Shown here: piece after piece, positions 18,181-28,112 of the stretch
How the letters are laid out: every line of letters starts with the position of its first letter
Position numbering within the stretch: the stretch's first letter is position 1
Source: Clostridiales bacterium
GTDB lineage: Bacteria; Bacillota; Clostridia; Oscillospirales; Acutalibacteraceae
Assembly: GCA_024690965.1 (NCBI GenBank)
Contig: JAILOG010000009.1
Span: 124,001-188,000, forward strand
Direction: 5' to 3'
DNA length: 64,000 nucleotides
Made by a program: the position numbers and the translations under genes
Notes under the pieces: model-generated
The model's input: the letters and a program-made list of their open reading frames with translations, nothing else
What the model was told of the DNA's origin: nothing
The model's database searches: none

Positions 18181-19011
18181 TTATTTTATCATATCGCCGA
18201 GCATATTAAGCGCCGTTTCAAATTTAACTCCGTACCAATGGTTGGGGTCTCCCTGCGTGTTTTCTATACAGGCAACCGTATAGTCGGCGGCAATTTTTGC
18301 GGCGTCATAAGCTGATTTTCCGTTTAAATAAGCTCCCGTAAAAGCAGACGCGTAAACATCTCCCGTGCCGTGACAGCCTTTTGCTATTTTGCGGTGTTCG
18401 TAATAGCTGTAATTGCCGTTTTCATACACAACAACTCCCGTTTTGCCCTCACGGTAGCTAACACCTGTAAGAATTACCGTTTTTGCGCCGGAATCTGTAA
18501 GCCTGTTTAATATTTCGTCAATATATTCCTTTGTGTAGGTCTCTTTGTATTCATAATCTGTCAAAAAGCAGGCTTCTGTAATATTAGGCAAGATTATATC
18601 GGCGCCGAAGCACAGCGTTTTCATTGCCTGAACATATTCATCGTTAAAAAGAGGGTAGAGCTTGCCGTTGTCCGCCATAGCGGGATCGACAATAGATACC
18701 ATATTGTCTGCGCCTGAGGTCTCCATTATGCTTTTTACATATCCGATTTGCTTTACACTGCCGAGATATCCCGTGTATATTGCTTCAAACTTTATATTTT
18801 CCTTTTGCCAGTGCTTTTCAATAAGCGGCATATCATCCGTTAAGTCGCGGAACGTAAAGCCCGAAAAGCCTGCCGTATGTGTAGATAAAACAGCGCTCGG
18901 CAAAATGCAGGTCTCAATTCCGCAGTTTGAGAGTATCGGTAACGCAACTGTAAGAGAGCATTGTCCCACACATGAAATATCTTGTATTGTTAAAATTCTT
19001 TTATATGACAT
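18181..19011 (-). CDS. pdxY: Pyridoxal/pyridoxamine kinase (PdxY-like)
   Basis: This is a 276-residue ribokinase-fold enzyme. The N-terminal ILTIQDISCVGQCSL segment, the THTAGF motif and the C-terminal KGCHGTGDVYASAF anion-hole/catalytic motif (with the catalytic aspartate) match the PdxY/PdxK group. That group phosphorylates B6 vitamers with ATP in the salvage pathway to pyridoxal phosphate. A single gene with its own terminator. The alternative, a hydroxymethylpyrimidine kinase, is less likely because of the TIQDISCVG start. The gene symbol is a family-level assignment. Confidence 0.88.
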   Translation of the reverse strand: MSYKRILTIQDISCVGQCSLTVALPILSNCGIETCILPSAVLSTHTAGFSGFTFRDLTDDMPLIEKHWQKENIKFEAIYTGYLGSVKQIGYVKSIMETSGADNMVSIVDPAMADNGKLYPLFNDEYVQAMKTLCFGADIILPNITEACFLTDYEYKETYTKEYIDEILNRLTDSGAKTVILTGVSYREGKTGVVVYENGNYSYYEHRKIAKGCHGTGDVYASAFTGAYLNGKSAYDAAKIAADYTVACIENTQGDPNHWYGVKFETALNMLGDMIK

Positions 19012-19102
19012 TTTTTCCTCCTGTTATTTCTTTTTCAAAATGCCGATGTATGATAACATAAACATTTAGATATGTCAATAAATACTCTGTATAATTCAAG
19101 CT

Positions 19103-20800
19103 TTAAACAAAATATTCAGTTGATTTTATGCCGCTTACAACTGTTTCTCCTATTTTTTCGGTAAAAACATCTTCCAAGTCCGCAGCTTCTATAGCGTCCT
19201 GAAAATAATAGCAGTCGATACCCATAGAAAGTACCTGCATATATTTTTCAGCCGCATCTTTGGGGTTATCTGCCGTTAAGCCCAAAAATTCCAACGCGCC
19301 AAGCGCAGAAACACTGTAGCTTATGTAATAAAACGGCTGTTCAAACATATGCGATATATTCATCCAATAGCCTTCTTCTACATAGTCGCTGTAACCGTAT
19401 TCTTCCGCGACTTCGTCAAATATTCTGTCAATTACATCATGAGTCAGGCTTTCTTCATCAAAAGTGCGCCTTTGAAATTCGTCATACATTGCGCCTTCAA
19501 TAACCGAGCTTAACAGGTTTCCGGTAAGTACTTTTCTCGCGCTGTCCGCGCTGTCACCGAAAATTTCATCATAAAACATTGTGAACATGATCTCCATACC
19601 CTGAGACTGCAATTCAGCAAGGTCATAATCGGATATTCCCCATATATCATCCGCCGGATTGTAATAAGCCGAAACAAAGTGACCGAATTCGTGGAATATA
19701 TCCATATAATCCTGATAATACCCGTAAGGAGCGTTAAATATGAACGGCTCTTCATAGTCGGCGAAATATGTTGTAAACCCGCAATTGCTTTTTGTATCGC
19801 TTTGCTCAATGTCGCACAATCCCAGTTTTTCAAGGTCACCATATGCCTGTGCGGTTTCAAATGATAAGTGCTCGGCGCCGTATTTCAGCATATTTTTTAT
19901 GCGGTCCGATGACACATCGAGCAGATAAAGCGCCATAGTAGAATCAAAAACATCATCGGAAATATCGTTGTAATACGGCACAACATATTTTTTTATGCTG
20001 TCGCACATGATTTTTGCATCTTCGGGGGTGTATGTTCTTCCGAAAACGCACTCATAAGCGTAATCCGCGTAATTATCATATCCGCTTTTTTTTGCAATTT
20101 GCTTGCGGATATCAACGAGCTCTATGTAAATATCATAAATTTCATTTTCGGTGGTTGATTCACCAATCAATTGGTTGTATTTCAGTGTAAGCTCTGTTTC
20201 TTTATTTGTGAGCTTGTTAAGCTCTGCTGAGCTTTCTTCATCAAAGTATTTTGCCGTTTCTTTTATATAGTCCGGAAGCTTGGAGGCAATATCACTGTAA
20301 TCACCCGTTAACACTGTATTAAGCGATGAAATAAGCTCTGTTCGCGCAAGTGTGAAAAACGCAGATGTTTCATACAGCTTGTCGGATATTTCCTCGTTTG
20401 ACGGTTCCCTATAACTTTCAACCTCCAAAAGAGAGTTGTTTGTCCATGTTGTGCATAATAGATCATTTAAGTGATAGAACTTGTCTGTCCAGCCGTCGGT
20501 ATCACCCGATCCTGCGTAATCCTCTAATTCCTCACAGAGCTTAGAGAATTCTTCCTCATCTACCTCTTTAATTTTCATATCTTCATATTTTGTGTTTGAA
20601 CAGTTGTATTCTTCAAAATAATATTCCTGTACAAGAGGAGTTACAGTATCCGAATCTGTTGTGTCAGAAAGTGATTGCAGAGAATTTATACTGTCGGAGT
20701 TTAAATTCCAATATTTGCTGTATTTTGAAAAACATCCGGTAGTCGCAGATAAAACAGTTAAACAACACAACAATACAATAGACAATCGAAATTTTTTCAT
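19103..20800 (-). CDS. M3-family oligopeptidase, predicted lipoprotein
   Basis: This is a 565-residue protein. Residues 1-23 form a lipoprotein signal peptide with a TTGC lipobox. The mature part begins with a Ser/Asp/Thr-rich stretch. The zinc-protease motif HEFGH (in DIFHEFGHFVSAYYNP, about residue 370) is followed by the downstream glutamate region expected of M3/PepF-type oligoendopeptidases. The fold is long and helical with a deep cleft, so it probably trims short peptides outside the cell. Surface anchoring is less common than the cytosolic PepF form. The start has an AAGGAGA site. Confidence 0.92.
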   Translation of the reverse strand: MKKFRLSIVLLCCLTVLSATTGCFSKYSKYWNLNSDSINSLQSLSDTTDSDTVTPLVQEYYFEEYNCSNTKYEDMKIKEVDEEEFSKLCEELEDYAGSGDTDGWTDKFYHLNDLLCTTWTNNSLLEVESYREPSNEEISDKLYETSAFFTLARTELISSLNTVLTGDYSDIASKLPDYIKETAKYFDEESSAELNKLTNKETELTLKYNQLIGESTTENEIYDIYIELVDIRKQIAKKSGYDNYADYAYECVFGRTYTPEDAKIMCDSIKKYVVPYYNDISDDVFDSTMALYLLDVSSDRIKNMLKYGAEHLSFETAQAYGDLEKLGLCDIEQSDTKSNCGFTTYFADYEEPFIFNAPYGYYQDYMDIFHEFGHFVSAYYNPADDIWGISDYDLAELQSQGMEIMFTMFYDEIFGDSADSARKVLTGNLLSSVIEGAMYDEFQRRTFDEESLTHDVIDRIFDEVAEEYGYSDYVEEGYWMNISHMFEQPFYYISYSVSALGALEFLGLTADNPKDAAEKYMQVLSMGIDCYYFQDAIEAADLEDVFTEKIGETVVSGIKSTEYFV

Positions 20801-20961
20801 GATACAAATCTCCTTTTAACGTCAGCGTGACTGCCGAACAGAATCACGCTTAAAACTCTGTTTGCTCGATAATTCAATATACGCGTATTTTATCATAACA
20901 AAGCGAAAAAATAAAGGCATAATATATAAAACATATCTTAATTGTTAAAAGAGTGACCGTA

Positions 20962-21765
20962 TCAATCGGTAATATTGCTTCTGCTGTTTGTGTATGTAAC
21001 CGTCATTATCGCCTCCAGTACACCGCCTGCTATGCTCATATCACTTTGCGAAACGGCAAGAGGAGATTTTGAATATCCGGTGTCCGTGTATCCGCATATC
21101 ATTCCCTTATGTACAAATGTTTCGGCGGGCAATATTCCTTTCAAAACGCCCCCCACTGCCGTTCTTACGGGCAAATTATCAATATAGCCGATTATTTGCC
21201 CCGCGTGAAGCGTTTGGTTTATTTTTGCCGAGGGCGTAAAACTGCCGTTTGACAGCGCATGCGAAAAGCCGATACCCGGTTTTGATGCCTCTTTTTTGTA
21301 TTTGTTGCCTTTTTCGCTTAGTCTACTGCTGTATATCGCTTTGCCGCACCCGGTGTCGCTTATTGCCTCTATTACTGCATGGCAGTCCTTTTCGGGACAG
21401 CCATTTGCGATGCGTATCACAATGGAGGCGTCGGTTATTTTTGTTTTTCTGATTCTTTCTTCACATACCGTATCTATAAATACGGCAGGCTTTATGGTTT
21501 CAATACATTTAAGTTCAGGGTCTGCCATAACGGCGATTTTTCGATTTGCAAGAGTTATGTATGCTTCATCTGTATTGTGTGCGTAAACGGCTGTTATATC
21601 TTCTATTGTCGCGCTCTTTTCGTATATTGCTTGTGAAAAGCATATCTCTCTGAATATAGAGGTTGGCTTTTCAAGCTCGGACATAATTATATCAAATCCG
21701 CAACGAAAAAGCCTTAAAGCAATCGCACTGCCCACACAGCCGGCGCCTTTGATAAGTACTTTCAT
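20962..21765 (-). CDS. yqeB: YqeB-family protein of selenium-dependent molybdenum hydroxylase systems
   Basis: This is a 267-residue protein. It opens with a Rossmann dinucleotide-binding motif (IKGAGCVGSAIALRL) and continues with the family's mid-section (VFIDTVCEER). The Gly-rich C-terminus (GGVLKGILP, HKGMICGYTDTG) is what I associate with the EF2563/YqeB group. That group accompanies selenium-dependent molybdenum hydroxylases such as xanthine dehydrogenase. None of the partner genes is in this window, so it appears to be an orphan here. A TATAAT-like -10 box lies upstream on the minus strand without a good -35 box. Confidence 0.8.
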   Translation of the reverse strand: MKVLIKGAGCVGSAIALRLFRCGFDIIMSELEKPTSIFREICFSQAIYEKSATIEDITAVYAHNTDEAYITLANRKIAVMADPELKCIETIKPAVFIDTVCEERIRKTKITDASIVIRIANGCPEKDCHAVIEAISDTGCGKAIYSSRLSEKGNKYKKEASKPGIGFSHALSNGSFTPSAKINQTLHAGQIIGYIDNLPVRTAVGGVLKGILPAETFVHKGMICGYTDTGYSKSPLAVSQSDMSIAGGVLEAIMTVTYTNSRSNITD

Positions 21766-21879
21766 AACAACATATCCTTTTTCATAGATTTACAGCATTT
21801 TATGCATATATTATACAGTATATTTTATTCTCGGAAAGAAAAGGCGGTTACATATAATATGAAAAAGAGAACATAAAAT

Positions 21880-21908
21880 TTGATTTTATATAAAAATTGT
21901 TATATAAT
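21880..21908 (+). promoter_or_regulatory. Promoter of the polA gene
   Basis: TTGATT (21880-21885), a 17-bp spacer and TATAAT (21903-21908), about 50 bp before the polA start. Confidence 0.75.
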
Positions 21909-21958
21909 CAATTTGTATAATTGATATTTTTCTGTGTTATAAACGGAGGTATAAATAT

Positions 21959-24541
21959 ATGACCTTGCTTGCAATAGACGGAAACAGTATAGTTAACAGA
22001 GCGTTTTACGGTATAAAGGCGCTTGCAACCAAAAACGGTGATTATACAAACGCGATTTACGGCTTTATTACAATGCTTGAAAAGCTTAAAGAGCTTTACT
22101 CTCCCGATAAAACGGCAATAGCTTTTGATTTGCGTTCACCTACTTTCAGACACAAGGCATACAGCGGATATAAAGCGAACAGACACGGTATGCCGCCTGA
22201 GCTTGCACAGCAGATGCCGGTGCTGAAAGAGATTTTGTCTGCATTGGGATATACCCTTATTGAGTGCGAAGGCTACGAGGCTGATGATATATTAGGTACA
22301 CTTGCCGATGAATGTGAAAAGAGAAAACAAAAGTGTATAATAGCAACCGGCGATCGTGACAGCCTTCAGCTTGTAAGCGAATATACAAGCGTCAGTCTCG
22401 CCGCGACAAAAAACGGTAAACCCGAAGTAAATCTTTATGACACCGAAAGAATAATTGAAGAATATGGCGTATCGCCCGTACAGCTTATAGAAATAAAAGC
22501 TTTGCAGGGCGACGCATCAGACTGTATTCCCGGTGTTGCCGGAATAGGGAAGAAAGGCGCCGGAGATCTTATACAAAAGTTCGGTAATATTCAGTATATA
22601 TACGACAACATTGAAAACCTTGATATAAAAGAGTCTCTTAAAAACAAGCTTGCAGAGGGAAAAAAATCGGCATTTATGAGCCGTATGCTCGGCGAAATAT
22701 GTAAAAGCGCGCCCATAGACAGAGATATCGATAAGTTCACTCAAAACAAAGCAAATAATACAAAAGCCGCCGCGATACTCACAAAACTTGAGATGTTTTC
22801 AATTTTGAAACGGTTGGGGCTGCAGCCCACAGCGGAATATGAAAACGCAGCTGTTGATGTAAAACCTTCTAAAACCTACAAATATGAAAAAACGGATAGC
22901 TTTCCGAAAGATATAACCAAAGCCTACTTTTTCACCTTTTACGATATGCTTGGAAATATAGACGAAATGGTTCTCTGTTATGACGAAAAGGTAACGAGCT
23001 TAACTCCAAACAAAAAAGAATTGGAAAGCTTTTTCCGGGATGAAAATATACTGAAATCCACAATCGGTTCAAAACAGCTTTATAAGGCGTTAAGATCAAT
23101 AGGTATATCTGATGTGAGCGTTGATTTTGACGCCCGGCTTGCCGCGTATCTTTTAAGACCGTCAACGGGAAATTACGATATAGAAACGCTGCATGCGGAG
23201 TATAATATCACATTGCCCGATGTGCTTGATATGCCGCCTGAAAACACAGGTATAATAAGACAATGCGCCGCACTGCCTGCGCTTTGCGAGGTGCTTGAGA
23301 ACAATCTGAAAAACACAGGCTCACACGATCTGTTTGTAAATGTGGAAATGCCGCTTGCCAAAGTGCTCGCGGATATGGAGTATGAAGGCTTCGGTGTTGA
23401 TATAAACAGTATTAAAGAATACGGCGTTATGCTGGAAGAGAAAATAAATGAGTATCAAAACAAAATTTACGAATTCGCAGGCTGCGAGTTTAATATAAAC
23501 TCTCCAAAACAGCTCGGTGAGGTTTTGTTTGAAAAGCTTTCTTTACCGTCTGGCAAAAAAACCAAAAGCGGATACTCTACAAACGCAGAAGTTTTGGAAG
23601 GCTTGAAATACGCGCATCCCATAATAGAGCCTGTTCTTGAATACCGTGCCGTAACCAAGCTTAAATCAACATATTGCGATGGGCTTTCAAAGGTAGTTTC
23701 CTCTGATGGCAGAATACACTCAAGCTTTAACCAAACAGAAACGCGCACGGGCAGAATAAGCTCAACAGAGCCCAATTTGCAAAATATTCCTGTCAGAACA
23801 CCCCTCGGACGTGAGCTTCGCAGATTTTTCAAGGCAAAGGACGGCTGTGTCCTTATAGACGCGGACTATTCTCAAATTGAGCTTAGGGTGCTGGCGCATA
23901 TCGCAAATGATAAAAATATGATAAACGCCTTTTTAAGCGGTGAGGATATCCACACCGCAACCGCTTCTCAGGTGTTCGGTATACCCGTTAATATGATAAC
24001 GGGAGAGCTCAGATCAAGGGCAAAAGCCGTTAATTTCGGCATAGTATACGGTATCGGCGCGTTCAGTCTTTCAAAAGATATCGGCGTTTCACGCAAAGAG
24101 GCGGATAATTATATAAAATCGTATCTTTCACATTACAGCGGCATAAATGATTATATGAACAGAGTTACAGAGCAGGCAAAAAAGGACGGTTATGTTTCCA
24201 CAATGTTCGGCAGAAGAAGATATTTGCCCGAGCTTAAATCGTCTAATCACATTACGCGTTCTTTTGGAGAGAGAGTGGCGAGAAATATGCCTATTCAGGG
24301 CACCGCCGCCGACATAATCAAAATAGCTATGATAAAAGTAAGCAAAAGGCTTGAAAAGGAAAGCATGAAAGCGAAGCTCATACTGCAAATTCATGACGAG
24401 CTTATTGTAGAAGCTCCCGAACACGAAAGTGAAAAGGTAAAGCAAATACTTGAAGAAGAAATGAGTAATGCCGTTAAGCTTTCGGTTCCTCTTCCGGCGG
24501 ACGCAAACATAGGCAAAACTTGGTATGACGCAAAGAAATAA
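21959..24541 (+). CDS. polA: DNA polymerase I
   Basis: This is an 860-residue family A polymerase. Residues 1-270 are the 5'-3' exonuclease (LLAIDGNSIVNRAFYG, EADDILGT, GDASDCIPGV). Residues of about 300-470 occupy the place of the 3'-5' exonuclease but lack its acidic metal ligands, as is common in Firmicutes. The polymerase has motif A (DADYSQIELR), motif B (RSRAKAVNFGIVYG) and motif C (QIHDELIVEAP). It fills repair gaps and removes Okazaki primers. It is followed closely by a small phosphatase gene (18 bp), probably co-transcribed. Confidence 0.98.
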   Translation: MTLLAIDGNSIVNRAFYGIKALATKNGDYTNAIYGFITMLEKLKELYSPDKTAIAFDLRSPTFRHKAYSGYKANRHGMPPELAQQMPVLKEILSALGYTLIECEGYEADDILGTLADECEKRKQKCIIATGDRDSLQLVSEYTSVSLAATKNGKPEVNLYDTERIIEEYGVSPVQLIEIKALQGDASDCIPGVAGIGKKGAGDLIQKFGNIQYIYDNIENLDIKESLKNKLAEGKKSAFMSRMLGEICKSAPIDRDIDKFTQNKANNTKAAAILTKLEMFSILKRLGLQPTAEYENAAVDVKPSKTYKYEKTDSFPKDITKAYFFTFYDMLGNIDEMVLCYDEKVTSLTPNKKELESFFRDENILKSTIGSKQLYKALRSIGISDVSVDFDARLAAYLLRPSTGNYDIETLHAEYNITLPDVLDMPPENTGIIRQCAALPALCEVLENNLKNTGSHDLFVNVEMPLAKVLADMEYEGFGVDINSIKEYGVMLEEKINEYQNKIYEFAGCEFNINSPKQLGEVLFEKLSLPSGKKTKSGYSTNAEVLEGLKYAHPIIEPVLEYRAVTKLKSTYCDGLSKVVSSDGRIHSSFNQTETRTGRISSTEPNLQNIPVRTPLGRELRRFFKAKDGCVLIDADYSQIELRVLAHIANDKNMINAFLSGEDIHTATASQVFGIPVNMITGELRSRAKAVNFGIVYGIGAFSLSKDIGVSRKEADNYIKSYLSHYSGINDYMNRVTEQAKKDGYVSTMFGRRRYLPELKSSNHITRSFGERVARNMPIQGTAADIIKIAMIKVSKRLEKESMKAKLILQIHDELIVEAPEHESEKVKQILEEEMSNAVKLSVPLPADANIGKTWYDAKK

Positions 24542-24559
24542 CGGCAAGGAGTGTCTAAT

Positions 24560-24967
24560 ATGAAGATATTGTTTGTTTGCACGGGCAACACTTGCAGAAG
24601 CCCCATGGCTGAGGGGATTTTTCTCAGCAAGTATAAAAAAGACGGCGATGAATGTTTGAGTGCAGGTCTGTATACAAAAGACGACAGTCCCGCGTCACCT
24701 AACGCGATACAGGCAATGGAGGAAACAGGGATAGATATTTCTGCCCACAGAAGTAAAACCGTAACGGCAGACGATATAAACAATTCCGATTTAATAATAG
24801 CTATGACGGAATCTCACGCGGAAATGCTTAAATTGCTTGGCGCGGACGCTGAAAAGATTACGGTCTTAAATGTATGCGACCCCTTCGGCGGAGACTTGGA
24901 CGAATACAGAAAATGCCGCGATGAGATTGATAAAAGATTAAAGGAAATTTTTAACACGGGTGACTAA
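24560..24967 (+). CDS. Low-molecular-weight protein tyrosine phosphatase
   Basis: This is a 135-residue protein with the active-site loop VCTGNTCRSPMAEG at its N-terminus (CX5R-S). The C-terminal NVCDPFGGD segment supplies the general-acid aspartate. It probably dephosphorylates protein tyrosine or arginine, as YwlE does. The arsenate-reductase subgroup is less likely because extra cysteines are not conserved. The ATG at 24560 is chosen because it lies 8 nt after AAGGAG; an in-frame GTG three codons earlier overlaps that site. Confidence 0.92.
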   Translation: MKILFVCTGNTCRSPMAEGIFLSKYKKDGDECLSAGLYTKDDSPASPNAIQAMEETGIDISAHRSKTVTADDINNSDLIIAMTESHAEMLKLLGADAEKITVLNVCDPFGGDLDEYRKCRDEIDKRLKEIFNTGD

Positions 24968-24972
24968 ACGTA

Positions 24973-26931
24973 ATGGAAGACAAATATAATATACCCTCAA
25001 GGCAAATCATATCTAAAAAGCAAAAGAGAATTATAGCTGTTGTTACAGCGGCAATTATTTTGGCGATAGCGGTAATTATTCCTGTTGCCGCAGGGGCAAA
25101 AAAGTATTTTGAGGAAGAAAGCTCAATAAAATATTATTTTAACAACGACGGCTCCTTTAAGCTTGCGCAGGGATTGTATTCCCGGGGGAAAATAAACAAC
25201 GAAAGTGATGCGTTAATGTCGCTTTCAGCCATAAAAGACGTTGCTTTTGATGACGGCTATGAAAACAATTTGACTTTTGTTGCGCGAAACGATGTAAGTC
25301 AATACATTGCCTATTATTTTAAGCAAACTTATTACGGCATTGACGTTGAGAACGGATATGTTATAGTAACAGCGGACAAAAGCGATACACCGTTATCCTG
25401 CTGTTCAAGTTATGTGAATTATCTCGAAAAATATGTTGAAAAAGGCGATATAGAAAGATACCGCAATAATATCAGCATAGACAATTCTATGCTTTATCCT
25501 TACACACGTGATGACATTGTTGTTCAGGCAAAGATAGTACCCGAAAGCGCGAAGCTTATAATATATAAAGACGCAAACGGCGCCCCCGCACTGGGGAAAT
25601 ACGCCGAGATAACACTTACTCTTAACAAAAAGAAAAAGTATTACGCTGTATTTGATGCTAAAACAGACGCCCTTGTTAAGGTTGGCTCAATTTACAACAA
25701 ACAGACGGGAAATATGTTTATTGACCTTGGAGTGAGCGCTTTGGGCAACTCGTCTTCCGCACTCAGCGTTAAGCAGTCTTATTATGATGTGTGGAATTGT
25801 TATCTTAACGATAATTGGCAAAGCACGGTAAGCAAAGACGAAGATATTTCGCAATATATAGTTAAATACGATAATTTTAATAACGGTGTAGACGAGATAA
25901 AAGGGCTTACATTCAATAATGATGACAAAAAATCCGTTCAATTAAACGATGAAACCAATTCTTCATATAATTCACTTATTTTAAGCCATATTTTCTATAA
26001 CACATATGTTTATGCTTTCAACGAGAGCTTTGATAATTTAGAGCAAGCAATGGCGGTGTCTACCTTTTATCTGTGCGGAGACGCAACATACGAAGACTGT
26101 CTTTTTGCTATGATAAGAGCCTGCGAGACACTTGGATTGCAGGAAAGCACGATACACTATATTCAGCAGTGTTTTCGCGAATGTGGGGTAGAGGATAACT
26201 CAATTTTGATATTTAAAACAAATTATACCGAGCCACCAAAAATACATCTGCCGCAAAACACAAAGGTAACTAAACGCGGTATAAGCTCACCGGAAGCAAA
26301 AGAATTGATAGACGCTTTAAATGCGGAACTAAAATATTACACGACTCATTACAACACAGAGAAAACAAGCGTTTTCTTAGAGGACCTTTCACACGACGGG
26401 ATACCCGAAATGATTGTTGTAAACTATGAGAATTACAAGAGCCGCCATATCCTTTACGCAAAGGTGTATATGGTCATAAAAAATAAGGTAAAAGAAATAT
26501 ATCAAACCGAGGCGCTCGAAACAAGAACAGGCTATAACTCACTGTTAATCTACAAGCAAAACGGATATTCATATCTTTACGGTTACAACCCTGTAAAATG
26601 GCTCAACACTGGAACATATTCGCACAAAATATTCTATTTTGACGAGAAGGGCAAAACGGTTTTGCTTGACAAAGGGAGCATACAGTTCGGCGAGGGCTTG
26701 AAAAACGCAGCCGACGATAAAAAAGTGAAGAAATATATAAACCTTAATCAAGACTATATAAAATCTTCAGCTTTGTGTATAAACACTTATCCGAAAAGCG
26801 ATTTTTATGATCTCGACATAGCAGACACGCGTAAAAAAGCAATAAAGAACGAAACAACCTGCGACGGATACGCTAAAAACAATTACAAAGATGAATTTAA
26901 CAGATGGTCACATGGTATAATAAAAGACTGA
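24973..26931 (+). CDS. Membrane-anchored extracellular protein of unknown function
   Basis: This is a 652-residue protein. After a basic stretch (KKQKR), one hydrophobic helix (about residues 19-42) anchors it, leaving about 600 residues outside the cell. The region near residue 475 (LEDLSHDGIPEMIVV) resembles the Asp-rich loop of VCBS/FG-GAP-like repeats, which bind calcium in surface proteins. The rest has many Tyr, Asn and Asp residues and no enzyme motif I recognise. It starts 5 bp after the phosphatase gene without a strong ribosome site, which suggests coupling to it. Confidence 0.82.
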   Translation: MEDKYNIPSRQIISKKQKRIIAVVTAAIILAIAVIIPVAAGAKKYFEEESSIKYYFNNDGSFKLAQGLYSRGKINNESDALMSLSAIKDVAFDDGYENNLTFVARNDVSQYIAYYFKQTYYGIDVENGYVIVTADKSDTPLSCCSSYVNYLEKYVEKGDIERYRNNISIDNSMLYPYTRDDIVVQAKIVPESAKLIIYKDANGAPALGKYAEITLTLNKKKKYYAVFDAKTDALVKVGSIYNKQTGNMFIDLGVSALGNSSSALSVKQSYYDVWNCYLNDNWQSTVSKDEDISQYIVKYDNFNNGVDEIKGLTFNNDDKKSVQLNDETNSSYNSLILSHIFYNTYVYAFNESFDNLEQAMAVSTFYLCGDATYEDCLFAMIRACETLGLQESTIHYIQQCFRECGVEDNSILIFKTNYTEPPKIHLPQNTKVTKRGISSPEAKELIDALNAELKYYTTHYNTEKTSVFLEDLSHDGIPEMIVVNYENYKSRHILYAKVYMVIKNKVKEIYQTEALETRTGYNSLLIYKQNGYSYLYGYNPVKWLNTGTYSHKIFYFDEKGKTVLLDKGSIQFGEGLKNAADDKKVKKYINLNQDYIKSSALCINTYPKSDFYDLDIADTRKKAIKNETTCDGYAKNNYKDEFNRWSHGIIKD

Positions 26932-26985
26932 TTATTTTGTAAAAAATATACAAACTGATATTTTGGTGTTTTTTTTCGTTAAGAC

Positions 26986-27015
26986 TTGATTATATACGGT
27001 TATTTATAATATAAT
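26986..27015 (+). promoter_or_regulatory. Promoter of pfkA
   Basis: TTGATT (26986-26991), an 18-bp spacer and TATAAT (27010-27015). Confidence 0.65.
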
Positions 27016-27056
27016 AGGCATTGTTTGGCATTAATAGTTATGGAGGTTATATACAT

Positions 27057-28025
27057 ATGTCAGAGAAAACTATTGCTGTATTAACAAGCGGCGGTGACGC
27101 GCCGGGTATGAACGCCGCGGTAAGAGCCGTTGTAAGGACCGGAATTGCCAACGGTATGAAGGTTATAGGCGTAAAAAGAGGATATAACGGACTTCTCGAA
27201 AACGATATTGTTGAAATGAATTTGAGAAGTGTTTCCGATATTATACATAAAGGCGGTACTTGCCTTTATACAGCCAGAAGCGAAGAATATAACTCAACAG
27301 AGGGCGTTAAAAAGGCAGCGGATTTTTGTAATAAGCTCGGAATAAGCGGACTTGTTGTAATAGGCGGCGACGGCTCTTTCAGAGGTGCAAGAGAGCTTTC
27401 TGCTGAAGGAATTCAGGTAGTGGGTATTCCCGGAACAATAGACAACGACATTGCCTGCACCGAGTATACCATAGGCTTTGACACGGCAATGAACACCGCT
27501 ATGGAAATGGTAGATAAACTAAGAGACACGGCTCAATCTCATAACCGTTGTTCAATTGTGGAGGTTATGGGCAGACGCTGCGGAGATGTAGCTCTTAAAA
27601 CAGGTATAGCTGTAGGTGCAACCGCGATACTGGTTCCCGAGATACCTTTCAATTTTGAAAAAGACGTTATACAAAAAATGCTCAACACCCAAAAGACAGG
27701 CAAAAAGCACTTTATAGTAATAGTTGCCGAGGGTGTAGGCGGTTTAGAGTATTTTACAAGAAGAATACAGGAAGCAACAGGAATAGAAGCAAGAGGTACC
27801 GTTTTAGGTCATGTGCAGCGCGGAGGTTCTCCGACTCTAAGAGACAGAGTAGTGGCAAGCAGAATGGGAAGCCGCGCGGTGGAATTGCTCAGAGACAACA
27901 AGGGAAACCGGATTGTTGCCATGCAGCAAGGCCAAATTGTAGATATAGAGATCAACGAAGCCCTTGATATGAAAAAGACTATTGACAAAGATCTGTATAA
28001 AATGGCTCTTGAGATCTCTATATAA
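27057..28025 (+). CDS. pfkA: ATP-dependent 6-phosphofructokinase
   Basis: This is a 322-residue enzyme that phosphorylates fructose 6-phosphate, the committed step of glycolysis. The ATP-binding start (VLTSGGDAPGMNAAVRA), the GGDGSFRGA loop, the catalytic GIPGTIDNDI region with its aspartates, and the substrate motif VVEVMGR-like MGRRCGD are all present. The Gly rather than a second Asp in GGDGSF indicates ATP and not pyrophosphate as the donor. ATG at 27057 follows GGAGG and gives the conserved N-terminus; an upstream in-frame codon does not. Confidence 0.97.
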   Translation: MSEKTIAVLTSGGDAPGMNAAVRAVVRTGIANGMKVIGVKRGYNGLLENDIVEMNLRSVSDIIHKGGTCLYTARSEEYNSTEGVKKAADFCNKLGISGLVVIGGDGSFRGARELSAEGIQVVGIPGTIDNDIACTEYTIGFDTAMNTAMEMVDKLRDTAQSHNRCSIVEVMGRRCGDVALKTGIAVGATAILVPEIPFNFEKDVIQKMLNTQKTGKKHFIVIVAEGVGGLEYFTRRIQEATGIEARGTVLGHVQRGGSPTLRDRVVASRMGSRAVELLRDNKGNRIVAMQQGQIVDIEINEALDMKKTIDKDLYKMALEISI

Positions 28026-28112
28026 TCAGGTATTTAAGCTTTTTGGGGTTGATCGATCTGTATTTCGATTGACCCGTTTTGTTTATAGCACAAAAAAGGA
28101 AGAGGAATATTT

